This document shows, one piece after another, positions 1 to 6,367 of a stretch of DNA of 9,912 nucleotides. The stretch is from Nitrospinota bacterium (GTDB lineage Bacteria; Nitrospinota_A; JADGAW01). The notes under the pieces were generated by a model. That model saw nothing but the letters and a program-made list of their open reading frames with translations, made no database searches and was not told the DNA's origin. Location of the stretch: positions 1 through 9,912 of the forward strand of contig JADGAW010000069.1 in assembly GCA_015231815.1 (NCBI GenBank), read 5' to 3'. Position numbers and translations under genes: made by a program. How positions within the stretch are numbered: position 1 is the first letter of the stretch; each line of letters starts with the position of its first letter.

Positions 1-131
1 TATTATTTAATACCTTTTGTCTCTCATTTTTCCATATCCCCTTTAAGCGCTGAATTACCACTAAGAAACTCATAGAACCAATTCCGCAGCACGTAAACAA
101 TAATCATTTATTAGCCTTTATTGCACAGAGG

Positions 132-150
132 ATAGTTAAGCCTGAACTAT
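132..150. promoter_or_regulatory. Candidate MarR operator, inverted repeat
   Basis: ATAGTT at 132-137 and AACTAT at 145-150 form a perfect 6-bp inverted repeat with a 7-bp spacer, 19 bp overall. It lies just upstream of the -35 element of the likely marR promoter. MarR-family dimers typically bind palindromes of about this size near their own promoters. The half-site ATAGTT recurs at 178-183, inside the -10 region. That it binds the product of the next gene is inference. Confidence 0.4.
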
Positions 151-153
151 TTT

Positions 154-182
154 TTGACTTTTTTAGTTGCATGGCGTATAGT
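154..182 (+). promoter_or_regulatory. Sigma70-like promoter of the marR-adaptor-RND operon
   Basis: TTGACT at 154-159 and TATAGT at 177-182 are each one mismatch from the sigma70 consensus and are separated by the ideal 17 bp. Transcription would start near 189-191, leaving a leader of roughly 22 nt before the marR start at 213. This is the best promoter-like sequence in the window and would serve all three pump genes. No transcript data are available, so the assignment rests on sequence match and position. Confidence 0.6.
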
Positions 183-187
183 TGCAT
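164..187 (+). repeat. Direct repeat TAGTTGCAT over the -10 region
   Basis: TAGTTGCAT occurs at 164-172 and again at 179-187, a perfect 9-bp direct repeat with starts 15 bp apart. The first copy is in the promoter spacer and the second overlaps the -10 hexamer. A protein bound here would block RNA polymerase, so these are plausible additional operator half-sites for the MarR protein. Function is inferred from position only. Confidence 0.45.
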
Positions 188-212
188 ATAAAACTTTATT
201 TTATTAAGCGAC

Positions 213-656
213 ATGAAATTGGAAAGTGTTCATAAATGTCCGGTGGGGTTTCATATCAATAGAACAGCAAACCTTTTGAGAAACAGCTTTAACAGCTTCC
301 TCAAGCCTTATGGTATCGCAGGGGAACAGTTTACCTTATTGAAAATTCTCAACGAAAACCCTGCAATAACCCAAACGGAGATTTCAGAATACCTCTATAA
401 GAATAAAACAACCATCACCCGTATGATGGATGTCCTTGAGAAAAAGGGATATATAACAAAAGTCCGACAGAACAATGACCGTCGTTCTTTCCGAATTTCC
501 GTAACAAAAAGTGGGAAATCATTAATATCAGAATTGTCAGGTATTTTTGATCCGAAAATTGAGCGGTTAAATAATGTGTTTTCAGAAGAAGAAATGGCTT
601 CATTTTTAAAAGTCATTGATAAATTTCAAGAGTTCTTATTTAAGGAGGCTAAATGA
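213..656 (+). CDS. MarR-family transcriptional regulator
   Basis: A 147-residue protein of the usual MarR-family length. It probably represses the efflux genes that follow and itself, with release on binding a small-molecule ligand. Residues 37-100 form the winged helix-turn-helix: a helix with TQTEISEYL (53-61), a recognition helix with NKTTITRMM (64-72), and a beta wing ending in the family-typical NDRR (88-91). Flanking N- and C-terminal helices would make the dimer interface. The only cysteine is C9. The ATG at 213 gives a normal family N-terminus but has no Shine-Dalgarno sequence. The stop overlaps the adaptor start by 4 bp (ATGA), showing co-transcription and probable translational coupling. 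The family call is secure; target and ligand are inferred from context. Confidence 0.92.
   Translation: MKLESVHKCPVGFHINRTANLLRNSFNSFLKPYGIAGEQFTLLKILNENPAITQTEISEYLYKNKTTITRMMDVLEKKGYITKVRQNNDRRSFRISVTKSGKSLISELSGIFDPKIERLNNVFSEEEMASFLKVIDKFQEFLFKEAK
642..648 (+). promoter_or_regulatory. Strong Shine-Dalgarno of the adaptor gene
   Basis: AAGGAGG sits 4 nt before the ATG at 653, inside the last codons of marR. It is the only strong ribosome binding site in the window and fixes the adaptor start at 653 despite the overlap with marR. The other visible starts lack such a site. Confidence 0.8.
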
Positions 657-1714
657 AGAAAATCGTTATTATCTTATTATTGTTTCTTCCTCTTTTTGCG
701 TATGCTGCTGAAAAAAAAGAAGAAAAACAAATGCGTCCATCTCTCGTACGTGTAAGCCCAATCCAAAAGGGAACAGTAAATCCACTACAGGATTTTGTCG
801 GAACGGTTTATTTTAATCAGCTTTCTAATGTTGCCTCCGCTACCAATGGCTTAGTTGAGGAAGTTCTTTTCGAAGAGGGGGAAAGTGTTAAAAAAGATGA
901 TGTTCTTGTCAGAATTGAGCATGAAAAACTTGATGCTAATATTAGTGCTGATCAATCGGCTCTTAGAGGAACCATCTCAGATCTCACCCGGGAACGAAAG
1001 AATCTATCACGATACGAAAAACTGTTAAAACAAAAAAGTATTTCCCGCACACAATATGATCAGACATATTATCTTGTACAAAAATTAAGGCAAAGCGTTA
1101 AAACTCTCGAATCCCAGATAAAAGCAAAGAAAATCGAACGGGACGAAAAGGAAATTAAGGCTCCTTTTAATGGAATTATTGTCAAGAAAACGACAGAACG
1201 AGGTGAATGGGTTTCTACAGGAAAAAATGTAGCGACTATTGTTAATACCAAACGTATTGACGCAGTCTTTAATGTCCCCCAGAGATTTTTAAAGCAACTT
1301 CAGGTAGGAGATGAAATCAAGGTTTATATTGAAAACAAGGAATTTCTCGGTAAAGTTGATGCGATTATTCCTCAAGGGGATATGTCAACAAGAACATTCC
1401 CATTAAAAATAAGAATCTCTACTGATGAAGAACTCTATGAGGGTATGCAATGCACTATAAAATTAAAAGCTGTGCGTGTTGAAGAGGCTCTTTTGGTACC
1501 ACGGGATGCTGTTATCAGAAGGTTTGGTCAGGAAGTAATTTTCATCGACAACCATGGGAAGGCAATGATGGTTCCTGTGAAGGTAATTGGCTTTGAGAAT
1601 TTAAATGCTGCTGTTGCTGCTCAAGGAATTCAGGCGGGGATGATGGTTGTCGTAAAAGGCAATGAAAGAATTTTCCCTGATATGCCTTTAATGGTAGTGA
1701 AGGGTGAGCAGTGA
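653..1714 (+). CDS. RND efflux periplasmic adaptor (membrane fusion protein, HlyD/AcrA family)
   Basis: A 353-residue adaptor that would bridge the inner-membrane RND pump and an outer-membrane channel. Residues 1-18 are a signal peptide (hydrophobic IVIILLLFLPLF, likely cleavage after AYA18). There is no lipobox cysteine, so it is probably periplasmic or held by an uncleaved signal. The biotinyl-lipoyl-like domain is split: residues 60-90 (GLVEEVLFEEGESV) and 167-198 (IKAPFNGIIV). Between them, about 91-165 is a charged coiled-coil hairpin. It contains the R-x3-L-x6-S motif (R120, L124, S131) that contacts TolC-type channels in AcrA-like adaptors. A beta-barrel domain follows (about 200-275), then a membrane-proximal domain starting at LVPRDAV (281-287). 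The C-terminal codons run into a 7-bp tandem repeat. Second gene of the operon; substrate unknown. Confidence 0.93.
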   Translation: MKKIVIILLLFLPLFAYAAEKKEEKQMRPSLVRVSPIQKGTVNPLQDFVGTVYFNQLSNVASATNGLVEEVLFEEGESVKKDDVLVRIEHEKLDANISADQSALRGTISDLTRERKNLSRYEKLLKQKSISRTQYDQTYYLVQKLRQSVKTLESQIKAKKIERDEKEIKAPFNGIIVKKTTERGEWVSTGKNVATIVNTKRIDAVFNVPQRFLKQLQVGDEIKVYIENKEFLGKVDAIIPQGDMSTRTFPLKIRISTDEELYEGMQCTIKLKAVRVEEALLVPRDAVIRRFGQEVIFIDNHGKAMMVPVKVIGFENLNAAVAAQGIQAGMMVVVKGNERIFPDMPLMVVKGEQ

Positions 1715-1738
1715 AAAGTGATGAGTGATGAGTAAATG
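1697..1738 (+). repeat. Degenerate heptamer tandem repeat GTGAnnn (6 units)
   Basis: Six 7-bp units in register: GTGAAGG, GTGAGCA, GTGAAAA, GTGATGA, GTGATGA, GTAAATG. The tract begins inside the last codons of the adaptor gene, includes its stop codon (1712-1714) and fills much of the 62-bp gap before the RND gene. The unit is not a multiple of three, so unit gain or loss could change the adaptor C-terminus. The same unit family recurs at 6190-6223. Confidence 0.7.
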
Positions 1739-1776
1739 CCATGTTTCAGTATTAATAATTTAACCATGAAATCCCT

Positions 1777-4700
1777 ATGGATTTAATTAAACTTTCTATT
1801 AAAAACCCCGTTACAATTCTGGTCGGAGTAATCTTCATTCTCCTCGTTGGTTTCTTCTCCTTAACGAAACTCCCATACCAGCTTACTCCCCATGTAACTC
1901 AGCCTAAGATTTCCATAACAACAGTCTGGCCTGGAGCAACTCCTTACGAAATCGAACGGGATATTATTGAGGAGCAGGAAAAAACATTAAAAAGTACGCC
2001 AAAGCTTACCAGTTACGAAAGTTCTGCAAAAGATAATGTAGGAACCATTACCCTCAAGTTTAAGATTGGAACTGATATCAAAGAAGCAATGTTGGATGTT
2101 TCCAATAAGCTTAACGAAGTTCAACGGTATCCGGAAAATGTTGAAAAACCCGTAATCAAGTCCAGTGGAGAGTCTGCAAGTCCTGTTATCTGGAGCATGC
2201 TCATGACAAAGGAAGGAAACAACAATGACATTGATGAATATAAAACAATGTTTGAAAATGAAATCAAAGAGCACATTGAACGGGTGGAAGGGGTTTCTTC
2301 CCTCTTTGTTGCCGGAGGAACAGGAAAGGAAATGCATATTGTTGTTGATCAGGAAAGGTTGGCGGCATACGGTATTACCGTTGATCAGCTCATAGACGTT
2401 GTACGAAGAGAAAATGTGGATATTTCTGCAGGAACAATTGATGTCTCAAGAAGAAGCTACCGGGTAAGAACAACATCCCAGTTTAGAAACGCACAGTCAA
2501 TTAAGGATGTTGTTATTGTTTCTGACGGACAAAAAAGAGTGACCCTTGGTGATGTTGCGGATGTGGTCATTGGTTATCATAAAAAAGAGCAGACGGTAAT
2601 GTTTCTTGGTAAGCAGGGGATTGCAATGGGGGTTGTACCTGAGCCGACAGCAAATGTCGTTGATGTTACCAACAGGGTAGAGGTCGCTGTAAAAGAATTA
2701 AATGAGGGGATTCTTGCAAAACACAATCTCTATATTCGGTGGCTTTACGACCAGCGTCCTTATATCGGGGGAGCAATAGACCTTGTACAGCAAAATATTT
2801 TCGTGGGAGCTATTCTTGCAATCATTGTACTTATATTGTTTCTTCGTTCCTTCAGTGCAACTTCAGTTGTGGCAATGGCAATACCAATAAGTATCGTTGC
2901 GACATTCTCTATTTTTCAGCTTATGGGAAGAAGTTTAAATACGATTTCTCTTGCAGGGATTTCCTTTACGGTCGGAATGTTGCTGGACAGTGCCATTGTT
3001 GTTCTTGAAAACATCGACCGTCACAGAAAAATGGGGAAAACATTTTACTTGGCGGCATATGATGGTACCAGCGAGGTTTGGGGTGCCTTAATTGCCTCTG
3101 CCTTAACCACAATTGCTGTTTTCGTACCGATTGTTTTTCTCGAAGACGAAGCGGGACAGCTTTTCAAGGATATTGCCATTGCGGTTACTGCAGCAATAAG
3201 TTTCTCTCTTTTTGTTTCAATTTCGGTTATTCCCATGCTTTGGACACAAATAATGCGATTTACCAAAAGCCACGAAAAGAAAACAAAGGCAGATGATTTC
3301 AGAGAGCGTACACAGTTTATTGTTGAATTCGGACAGAAAGCCAATGCAGCGATTATGAACCTCTTGCAGATGGCATTGAAAAACAGGATGACCCAGATAC
3401 AAACCGTTGCAATTTTAACGGCATTTTCTCTTCTTTCAGTATGGATTCTTTTTCCTAAGATGGAATATTTGCCTCAGGGAAACCAAAATCTGGTAATGAG
3501 CATACTTATTCCTCCCCCTGGTTTATCCTATGAAGAAAAAAGGGAAATGGGAATAAAGCTTTTTAAACGATATATGCCTTATGTGAATAAAGAAAAAGAC
3601 GGCTTTCCGGCAATTAACAGGATGTTTTATGTCTCAATAGGTGGATTTGTTCTTATGGGTGCAACAAGCCTTCATGAACAAAGAGCAGCTGAACTCATTC
3701 CTCTTTTTGTTCCCGGGGTAAATTCTTTTCCTGGAGTCTTTGGTATCAGTGTTCAACGAGGTGTTTTTGAAGAGGGAATAGGAGAGGGTAGAAGTATTGA
3801 TGTTGACCTTTCAGGTGCAGATATAGAAAAAATTGCAAATGTCGGCGGAATGCTCTTTGGAACAATTATGCAGGGCATGAAGGGGTCACAGGTAAGACCC
3901 GTTCCATCAGTTGAGCTACTCTTTCCTGAAGTTCGGTTAACTCCCAACAGAGACAGACTTAAGGCGGTCGGATTAGACAGTACATCACTGGGAACTTTTG
4001 CTGATATTATGCTTGATGGAAGAAAAATAGGAGAATTCAAACAGGCGGGTCAAAAGAAAATCGATTTGGTTATGACTGGAGATACCAATGAAATTAATAC
4101 ACCGGAAAAGTTATATAAAAGTCTAATTGCAACACCTGGAGGAAAACTTGTTCCCATTGAGGAACTGGCTCAGGTTGAAAGAACTACGGGAATTAGTGAA
4201 ATAAGGCATTTGGGTGGAAAAAGAACCATTACCCTGCGGGTTACACCGCCGCTTAATATGACGGTTGAGGAAGCAATGGGGGTTCTTCAGGAAGGAATTA
4301 TTGCTGGTGTTAAAAAGCAGGGAATGTTGAAAGGAATTGATGTTTCTTTGACCGGAACTGCTGACAAACTTCTTAGTACAGTAGGAACCATGAAGTGGAA
4401 CTTGGTTTTTGCCCTGATTATCACCTTCCTGTTAATGGCAACTCTTTTTAGTAACTTTATATACCCCTTGGTTATCTTATTTACCATCCCTTTGGCAACA
4501 GCAGGTGGATTTATCGGGCTGGCAATTACAAATCTTCTGATTGCTCCTCAGCCCTTGGACATTCTTACTATGCTGGGTTTTGTTATTCTCATCGGAATTG
4601 TTGTAAACAATGCAATTTTAATTGTTCATCAAAGCCTGAACTATATTCGAAACGATGGCATGGAATATAAAGAAGGAATTCTTGAAGCAACAAGAACACG

Positions 4701-4929
4701 ACTTAGACCCATTTTTATGAGCAGTATTACTTCAATTTTTGGAATGTTACCCCTTATTTTGGCTCCTGGTCCCGGTTCTGAATTTTACCGGGGACTTGGC
4801 AGTGTTATTACAGGAGGACTTGCCTTCTCAACAGTTTTCACTATCTTTGTAACACCAGCTCTTCTTCTTTTTGTTATTAAGTTTGAAGAGCTGAGAACAA
4901 AAGGAGAAACTGTTGCAATGGAAGAGTAG
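1777..4929 (+). CDS. RND-family efflux transporter permease (AcrB/HAE1-like)
   Basis: A full-length 1050-residue inner-membrane pump (E. coli AcrB has 1049), predicted to export hydrophobic compounds using the proton gradient. It starts with the typical first membrane helix (about 12-30), then the porter domain (TVWPGATPYEIERDI). A block of membrane helices follows from about residue 338 (IFVGAILAIIVLILFLRS), then a second porter half and a second block from about 865. In helix 4, AcrB's Asp-Asp pair aligns with D404-S405 (GMLLDSAIVVLEN). In helix 10, AcrB K940 aligns with N944 (GIVVNNAILIV). In helix 11, T978 aligns with S982 (RPIFMSS). The proton relay is therefore reduced to one Asp, as in a number of RND subfamilies. 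The ATG at 1777 has no Shine-Dalgarno; a 16-codon frame (1736-1786) overlaps it. Third gene of the operon. Drug versus metal or lipid substrate cannot be decided, though the length and adaptor favour HAE1 drug-type export. Confidence 0.94.
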   Translation: MDLIKLSIKNPVTILVGVIFILLVGFFSLTKLPYQLTPHVTQPKISITTVWPGATPYEIERDIIEEQEKTLKSTPKLTSYESSAKDNVGTITLKFKIGTDIKEAMLDVSNKLNEVQRYPENVEKPVIKSSGESASPVIWSMLMTKEGNNNDIDEYKTMFENEIKEHIERVEGVSSLFVAGGTGKEMHIVVDQERLAAYGITVDQLIDVVRRENVDISAGTIDVSRRSYRVRTTSQFRNAQSIKDVVIVSDGQKRVTLGDVADVVIGYHKKEQTVMFLGKQGIAMGVVPEPTANVVDVTNRVEVAVKELNEGILAKHNLYIRWLYDQRPYIGGAIDLVQQNIFVGAILAIIVLILFLRSFSATSVVAMAIPISIVATFSIFQLMGRSLNTISLAGISFTVGMLLDSAIVVLENIDRHRKMGKTFYLAAYDGTSEVWGALIASALTTIAVFVPIVFLEDEAGQLFKDIAIAVTAAISFSLFVSISVIPMLWTQIMRFTKSHEKKTKADDFRERTQFIVEFGQKANAAIMNLLQMALKNRMTQIQTVAILTAFSLLSVWILFPKMEYLPQGNQNLVMSILIPPPGLSYEEKREMGIKLFKRYMPYVNKEKDGFPAINRMFYVSIGGFVLMGATSLHEQRAAELIPLFVPGVNSFPGVFGISVQRGVFEEGIGEGRSIDVDLSGADIEKIANVGGMLFGTIMQGMKGSQVRPVPSVELLFPEVRLTPNRDRLKAVGLDSTSLGTFADIMLDGRKIGEFKQAGQKKIDLVMTGDTNEINTPEKLYKSLIATPGGKLVPIEELAQVERTTGISEIRHLGGKRTITLRVTPPLNMTVEEAMGVLQEGIIAGVKKQGMLKGIDVSLTGTADKLLSTVGTMKWNLVFALIITFLLMATLFSNFIYPLVILFTIPLATAGGFIGLAITNLLIAPQPLDILTMLGFVILIGIVVNNAILIVHQSLNYIRNDGMEYKEGILEATRTRLRPIFMSSITSIFGMLPLILAPGPGSEFYRGLGSVITGGLAFSTVFTIFVTPALLLFVIKFEELRTKGETVAMEE

Positions 4930-4947
4930 CTGTTTTATTCAAAACAG
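4930..4947. terminator. Small hairpin between convergent RND and bioF genes
   Basis: CTGTTTT (4930-4936) and AAAACAG (4941-4947) form a perfect 7-bp stem with a 4-nt loop. It starts right after the RND stop and covers the last codons and stop of bioF on the other strand. Position fits a bidirectional terminator, but the stem is AT-rich and neither side is followed by a long T tract, so termination would be weak. Partly overlapping the bioF end may also be chance. Confidence 0.35.
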
Positions 4948-6113
4948 TTGAGGATTGGGTCTATTTCTTTTTCTTCAAAGCCAGATGAAAGGGTCAACCT
5001 AAGACGAGCTCTATTCTTTGGAACAGCAGGAGGTCGAATAGCTGATATAAAAACTCCCTTCTGCAAACATTTTTCTGCCATTGTTAATGCTTTTTCATTT
5101 TCTCCCAAAATGATGGGAACTATTGGGGTAATGCCTTCAGGAACCTTGTACCCTCTGGTCTGAAGAGTATTTCGAAGTTCAATCGACATTCTCCTCAACC
5201 TGCTTCTTTCTGCATTCATTCTTTTTACAATTTCGAGTGAAGTAAGTATTCCCGATAATATTGCCGGAGGTAAGGCAGTGGAAAAAATAAGGCTTCGTGC
5301 TTTGTTTATAAAAAAATCAATAACCTCATTGTGAGCAACAGCAAAGGCGCCGTAAAGACCAAAAGCTTTGCCAAAGGTTCCTATAAGACAATCTATTTCT
5401 TTATGGCTAATGTTAAGCTCTTCAATAATTCCCTTGCCTTTTTCTCCCAGAACACCAATCCCGTGTGCATCATCCACAACAAGAAAAGCTTTGTGCTTGT
5501 TTTTAAGGTCAATAATTTCGTTAAGATGAGCCAAATTACCGTCCATACTAAAAACTCCGTCGGTAACAATAATTTTGTTGAGGCTATGGGATTTTGCAAA
5601 CAAAGCTTCCAAATGCGTGGAGTCGTTATGCTTGTACCGTTTAATTTTAGCTCCTGAAAGCAAAGCCCCGTCTATAAGCGATGCATGACAGAGCTTGTCC
5701 ATAAATATTTCCGTGTTAGGAAAACTTCCCAGAGCAGACAAAATACCAATGTTACCGGCATAGCCATTACTAAAAACCAGAGATGAAAAAGAATTGTCCA
5801 ACTCAAAGAAATCTATAAGAGTATTTTCAATGCTGGAGTAAAGGTTACAGTTTCCTGAAACAAGGCGTGATGCACCACCTCCCGCACCATACTCTTCTAC
5901 TGCTTTTTGTACCGCTTGAATTATCTCAGGGTTGTGGGTAAGTCCAAGGTAGTTATTGGAGCAGGCGTTAAGAAGTTTGGCTCCGTTTATCTCAATGTAA
6001 TGGGGCGAATCAGTGGGGCTAATGTTTTTTAAAGAACGAAAAAGCTGTTCATGTTCAAATGACTTATGAAGGGTTTGTATTTTCGAATAAATGTGGGAGT
6101 TGTTTGATGACAT
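4935..6113 (-). CDS. bioF: 8-amino-7-oxononanoate synthase (biotin synthesis)
   Basis: A 392-residue PLP enzyme of the alpha-oxoamine synthase family (E. coli BioF has 384). BioF condenses pimeloyl-ACP or pimeloyl-CoA with L-alanine to give 8-amino-7-oxononanoate, a cytoplasmic step of biotin synthesis. Visible motifs in order: NNYLGLTHNP (53-62), GAGGGASRLVSG (76-87), H143 in LCHASLIDGA (PLP-stacking), D214 and H217 in VDDAHGIGVLG, and the PLP lysine K249 in GTFGKAFG. The C-terminal AIRPPAVPKNRARLRLTLS (358-376) matches BioF rather than 2-amino-3-ketobutyrate ligase (Kbl), the main alternative. No other biotin gene is visible. It is convergent with the pump operon and divergent from recG, with its own promoter somewhere in 6114-6240. 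The start has no Shine-Dalgarno; it is chosen because the N-terminus then has normal family length. Confidence 0.88.
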   Translation of the reverse strand: MSSNNSHIYSKIQTLHKSFEHEQLFRSLKNISPTDSPHYIEINGAKLLNACSNNYLGLTHNPEIIQAVQKAVEEYGAGGGASRLVSGNCNLYSSIENTLIDFFELDNSFSSLVFSNGYAGNIGILSALGSFPNTEIFMDKLCHASLIDGALLSGAKIKRYKHNDSTHLEALFAKSHSLNKIIVTDGVFSMDGNLAHLNEIIDLKNKHKAFLVVDDAHGIGVLGEKGKGIIEELNISHKEIDCLIGTFGKAFGLYGAFAVAHNEVIDFFINKARSLIFSTALPPAILSGILTSLEIVKRMNAERSRLRRMSIELRNTLQTRGYKVPEGITPIVPIILGENEKALTMAEKCLQKGVFISAIRPPAVPKNRARLRLTLSSGFEEKEIDPILNCFE

Positions 6114-6131
6114 AGAGGAATTAATTATTAC

Positions 6132-6146
6132 AAATATTGAATATTT
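6132..6146. promoter_or_regulatory. AT-rich palindrome upstream of bioF
   Basis: AAATATT at 6132-6138 and AATATTT at 6140-6146 form a perfect 7-1-7 palindrome ending 18 bp before the bioF start. On the bioF strand, a weak promoter-like pair (TTAAGG, 16 bp, TAAAAT) would place it at the -10/start region, a suitable position for an operator. It does not resemble the BirA operator consensus that I know. AT-rich palindromes arise by chance fairly easily. Confidence 0.3.
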
Positions 6147-6168
6147 TACCTGAATTAGCCAGAGCCTT

Positions 6169-6184
6169 AACTATAATTATGGTT
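6169..6184. promoter_or_regulatory. Near-perfect 16-bp palindrome in the bioF/recG space
   Basis: AACTATAATTATGGTT is a 16-bp dyad with a single mismatched pair (6172/6181). It sits about 55 bp upstream of bioF and just before the heptamer repeats, and contains TATAAT on the plus strand (6172-6177). It may be a second operator or part of a promoter; no partner -35 box was clear enough to call. Confidence 0.25.
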
Positions 6185-6189
6185 TGAAG

Positions 6190-6223
6190 GTGAAGAGTGA
6201 AGGTGAAGAGTGAAGAGTGAAAA
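6190..6223 (+). repeat. Heptamer tandem repeat GTGAAGA (5 units)
   Basis: Units in register are GTGAAGA, GTGAAG (one base short), GTGAAGA, GTGAAGA, GTGAAAA. This is the same unit family as the tract at 1697-1738, about 4.5 kb away. It lies between the divergent bioF and recG genes and is followed after about 23 bp by an octamer tract. It is noncoding here. Function unknown; slipped-strand variation is likely. Confidence 0.75.
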
Positions 6224-6246
6224 GATAATTTACTGAAGAATAGTTT

Positions 6247-6334
6247 CGTTCATTTACTTATTTTCCCTTTTACCCATCTACCCATTAACTCTTCTACCCA
6301 TTTACCCTTCTACACATACACTGTTTTACCGATA
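6247..6334 (+). repeat. Degenerate octamer tandem repeat (consensus about TACCCATT, 11 units)
   Basis: From 6247 an 8-bp period holds without slippage for 11 units. The best are TACTTATT (6255), TACCCATC (6271), TACCCATT (6279), TACCCATT (6295), TACCCTTC (6303) and TACACATA (6311). More divergent units are at 6247, 6263, 6287, 6319 and 6327. Two further units, TACCAATT (6349) and TACGATTT (6357), follow after a 6-bp phase shift and end just before the recG ATG. The plus strand is strongly pyrimidine-rich. There are no unique spacers, so this is not a CRISPR. The tract fills the recG 5' region. Confidence 0.65.
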
Positions 6335-6352
6335 CAGTTCAACTGTTCTACC
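6320..6352 (+). repeat. 11-bp direct repeat flanking a palindrome upstream of recG
   Basis: ACTGTTTTACC (6320-6330) and ACTGTTCTACC (6342-6352) differ at one base and are 22 bp apart. Between and into the second copy lies the perfect palindrome ACAGTTCAACTGT (6334-6346, arms of 6 bp around one C). It ends 21 bp before the recG start. It could be an operator for recG or a by-product of the repeat tract it sits in. Confidence 0.4.
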
Positions 6353-6367
6353 AATTTACGATTTTAA

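Noticed and set aside
1..105. Open minus-strand frame reaching the left edge (possible start ATG at 73, divergent from marR)
   Set aside because: Only 24 codons from the ATG, no Shine-Dalgarno and no recognisable domain. It could be the start of a real divergent gene, but the sequence shown cannot support it.
1987..2337. 116-residue minus-strand frame in the RND gene
   Set aside because: Antisense to conserved porter-domain sequence, with no independent support.
5331..5657. 108-residue plus-strand frame opposite bioF
   Set aside because: Fully antisense to the conserved PLP-binding core of BioF; no domain and no start signal.
4935..6113. 2-amino-3-ketobutyrate CoA ligase (Kbl) for the PLP enzyme
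   Set aside because: The C-terminal IRPPAVP...RLRLTLS signature fits BioF; Kbl has a different sequence there. A related alpha-oxoamine synthase remains a minor possibility.
6247..6364. CRISPR-like array upstream of recG
   Set aside because: The unit is 8 bp with no unique spacers and high degeneracy, so it is a simple tandem repeat.
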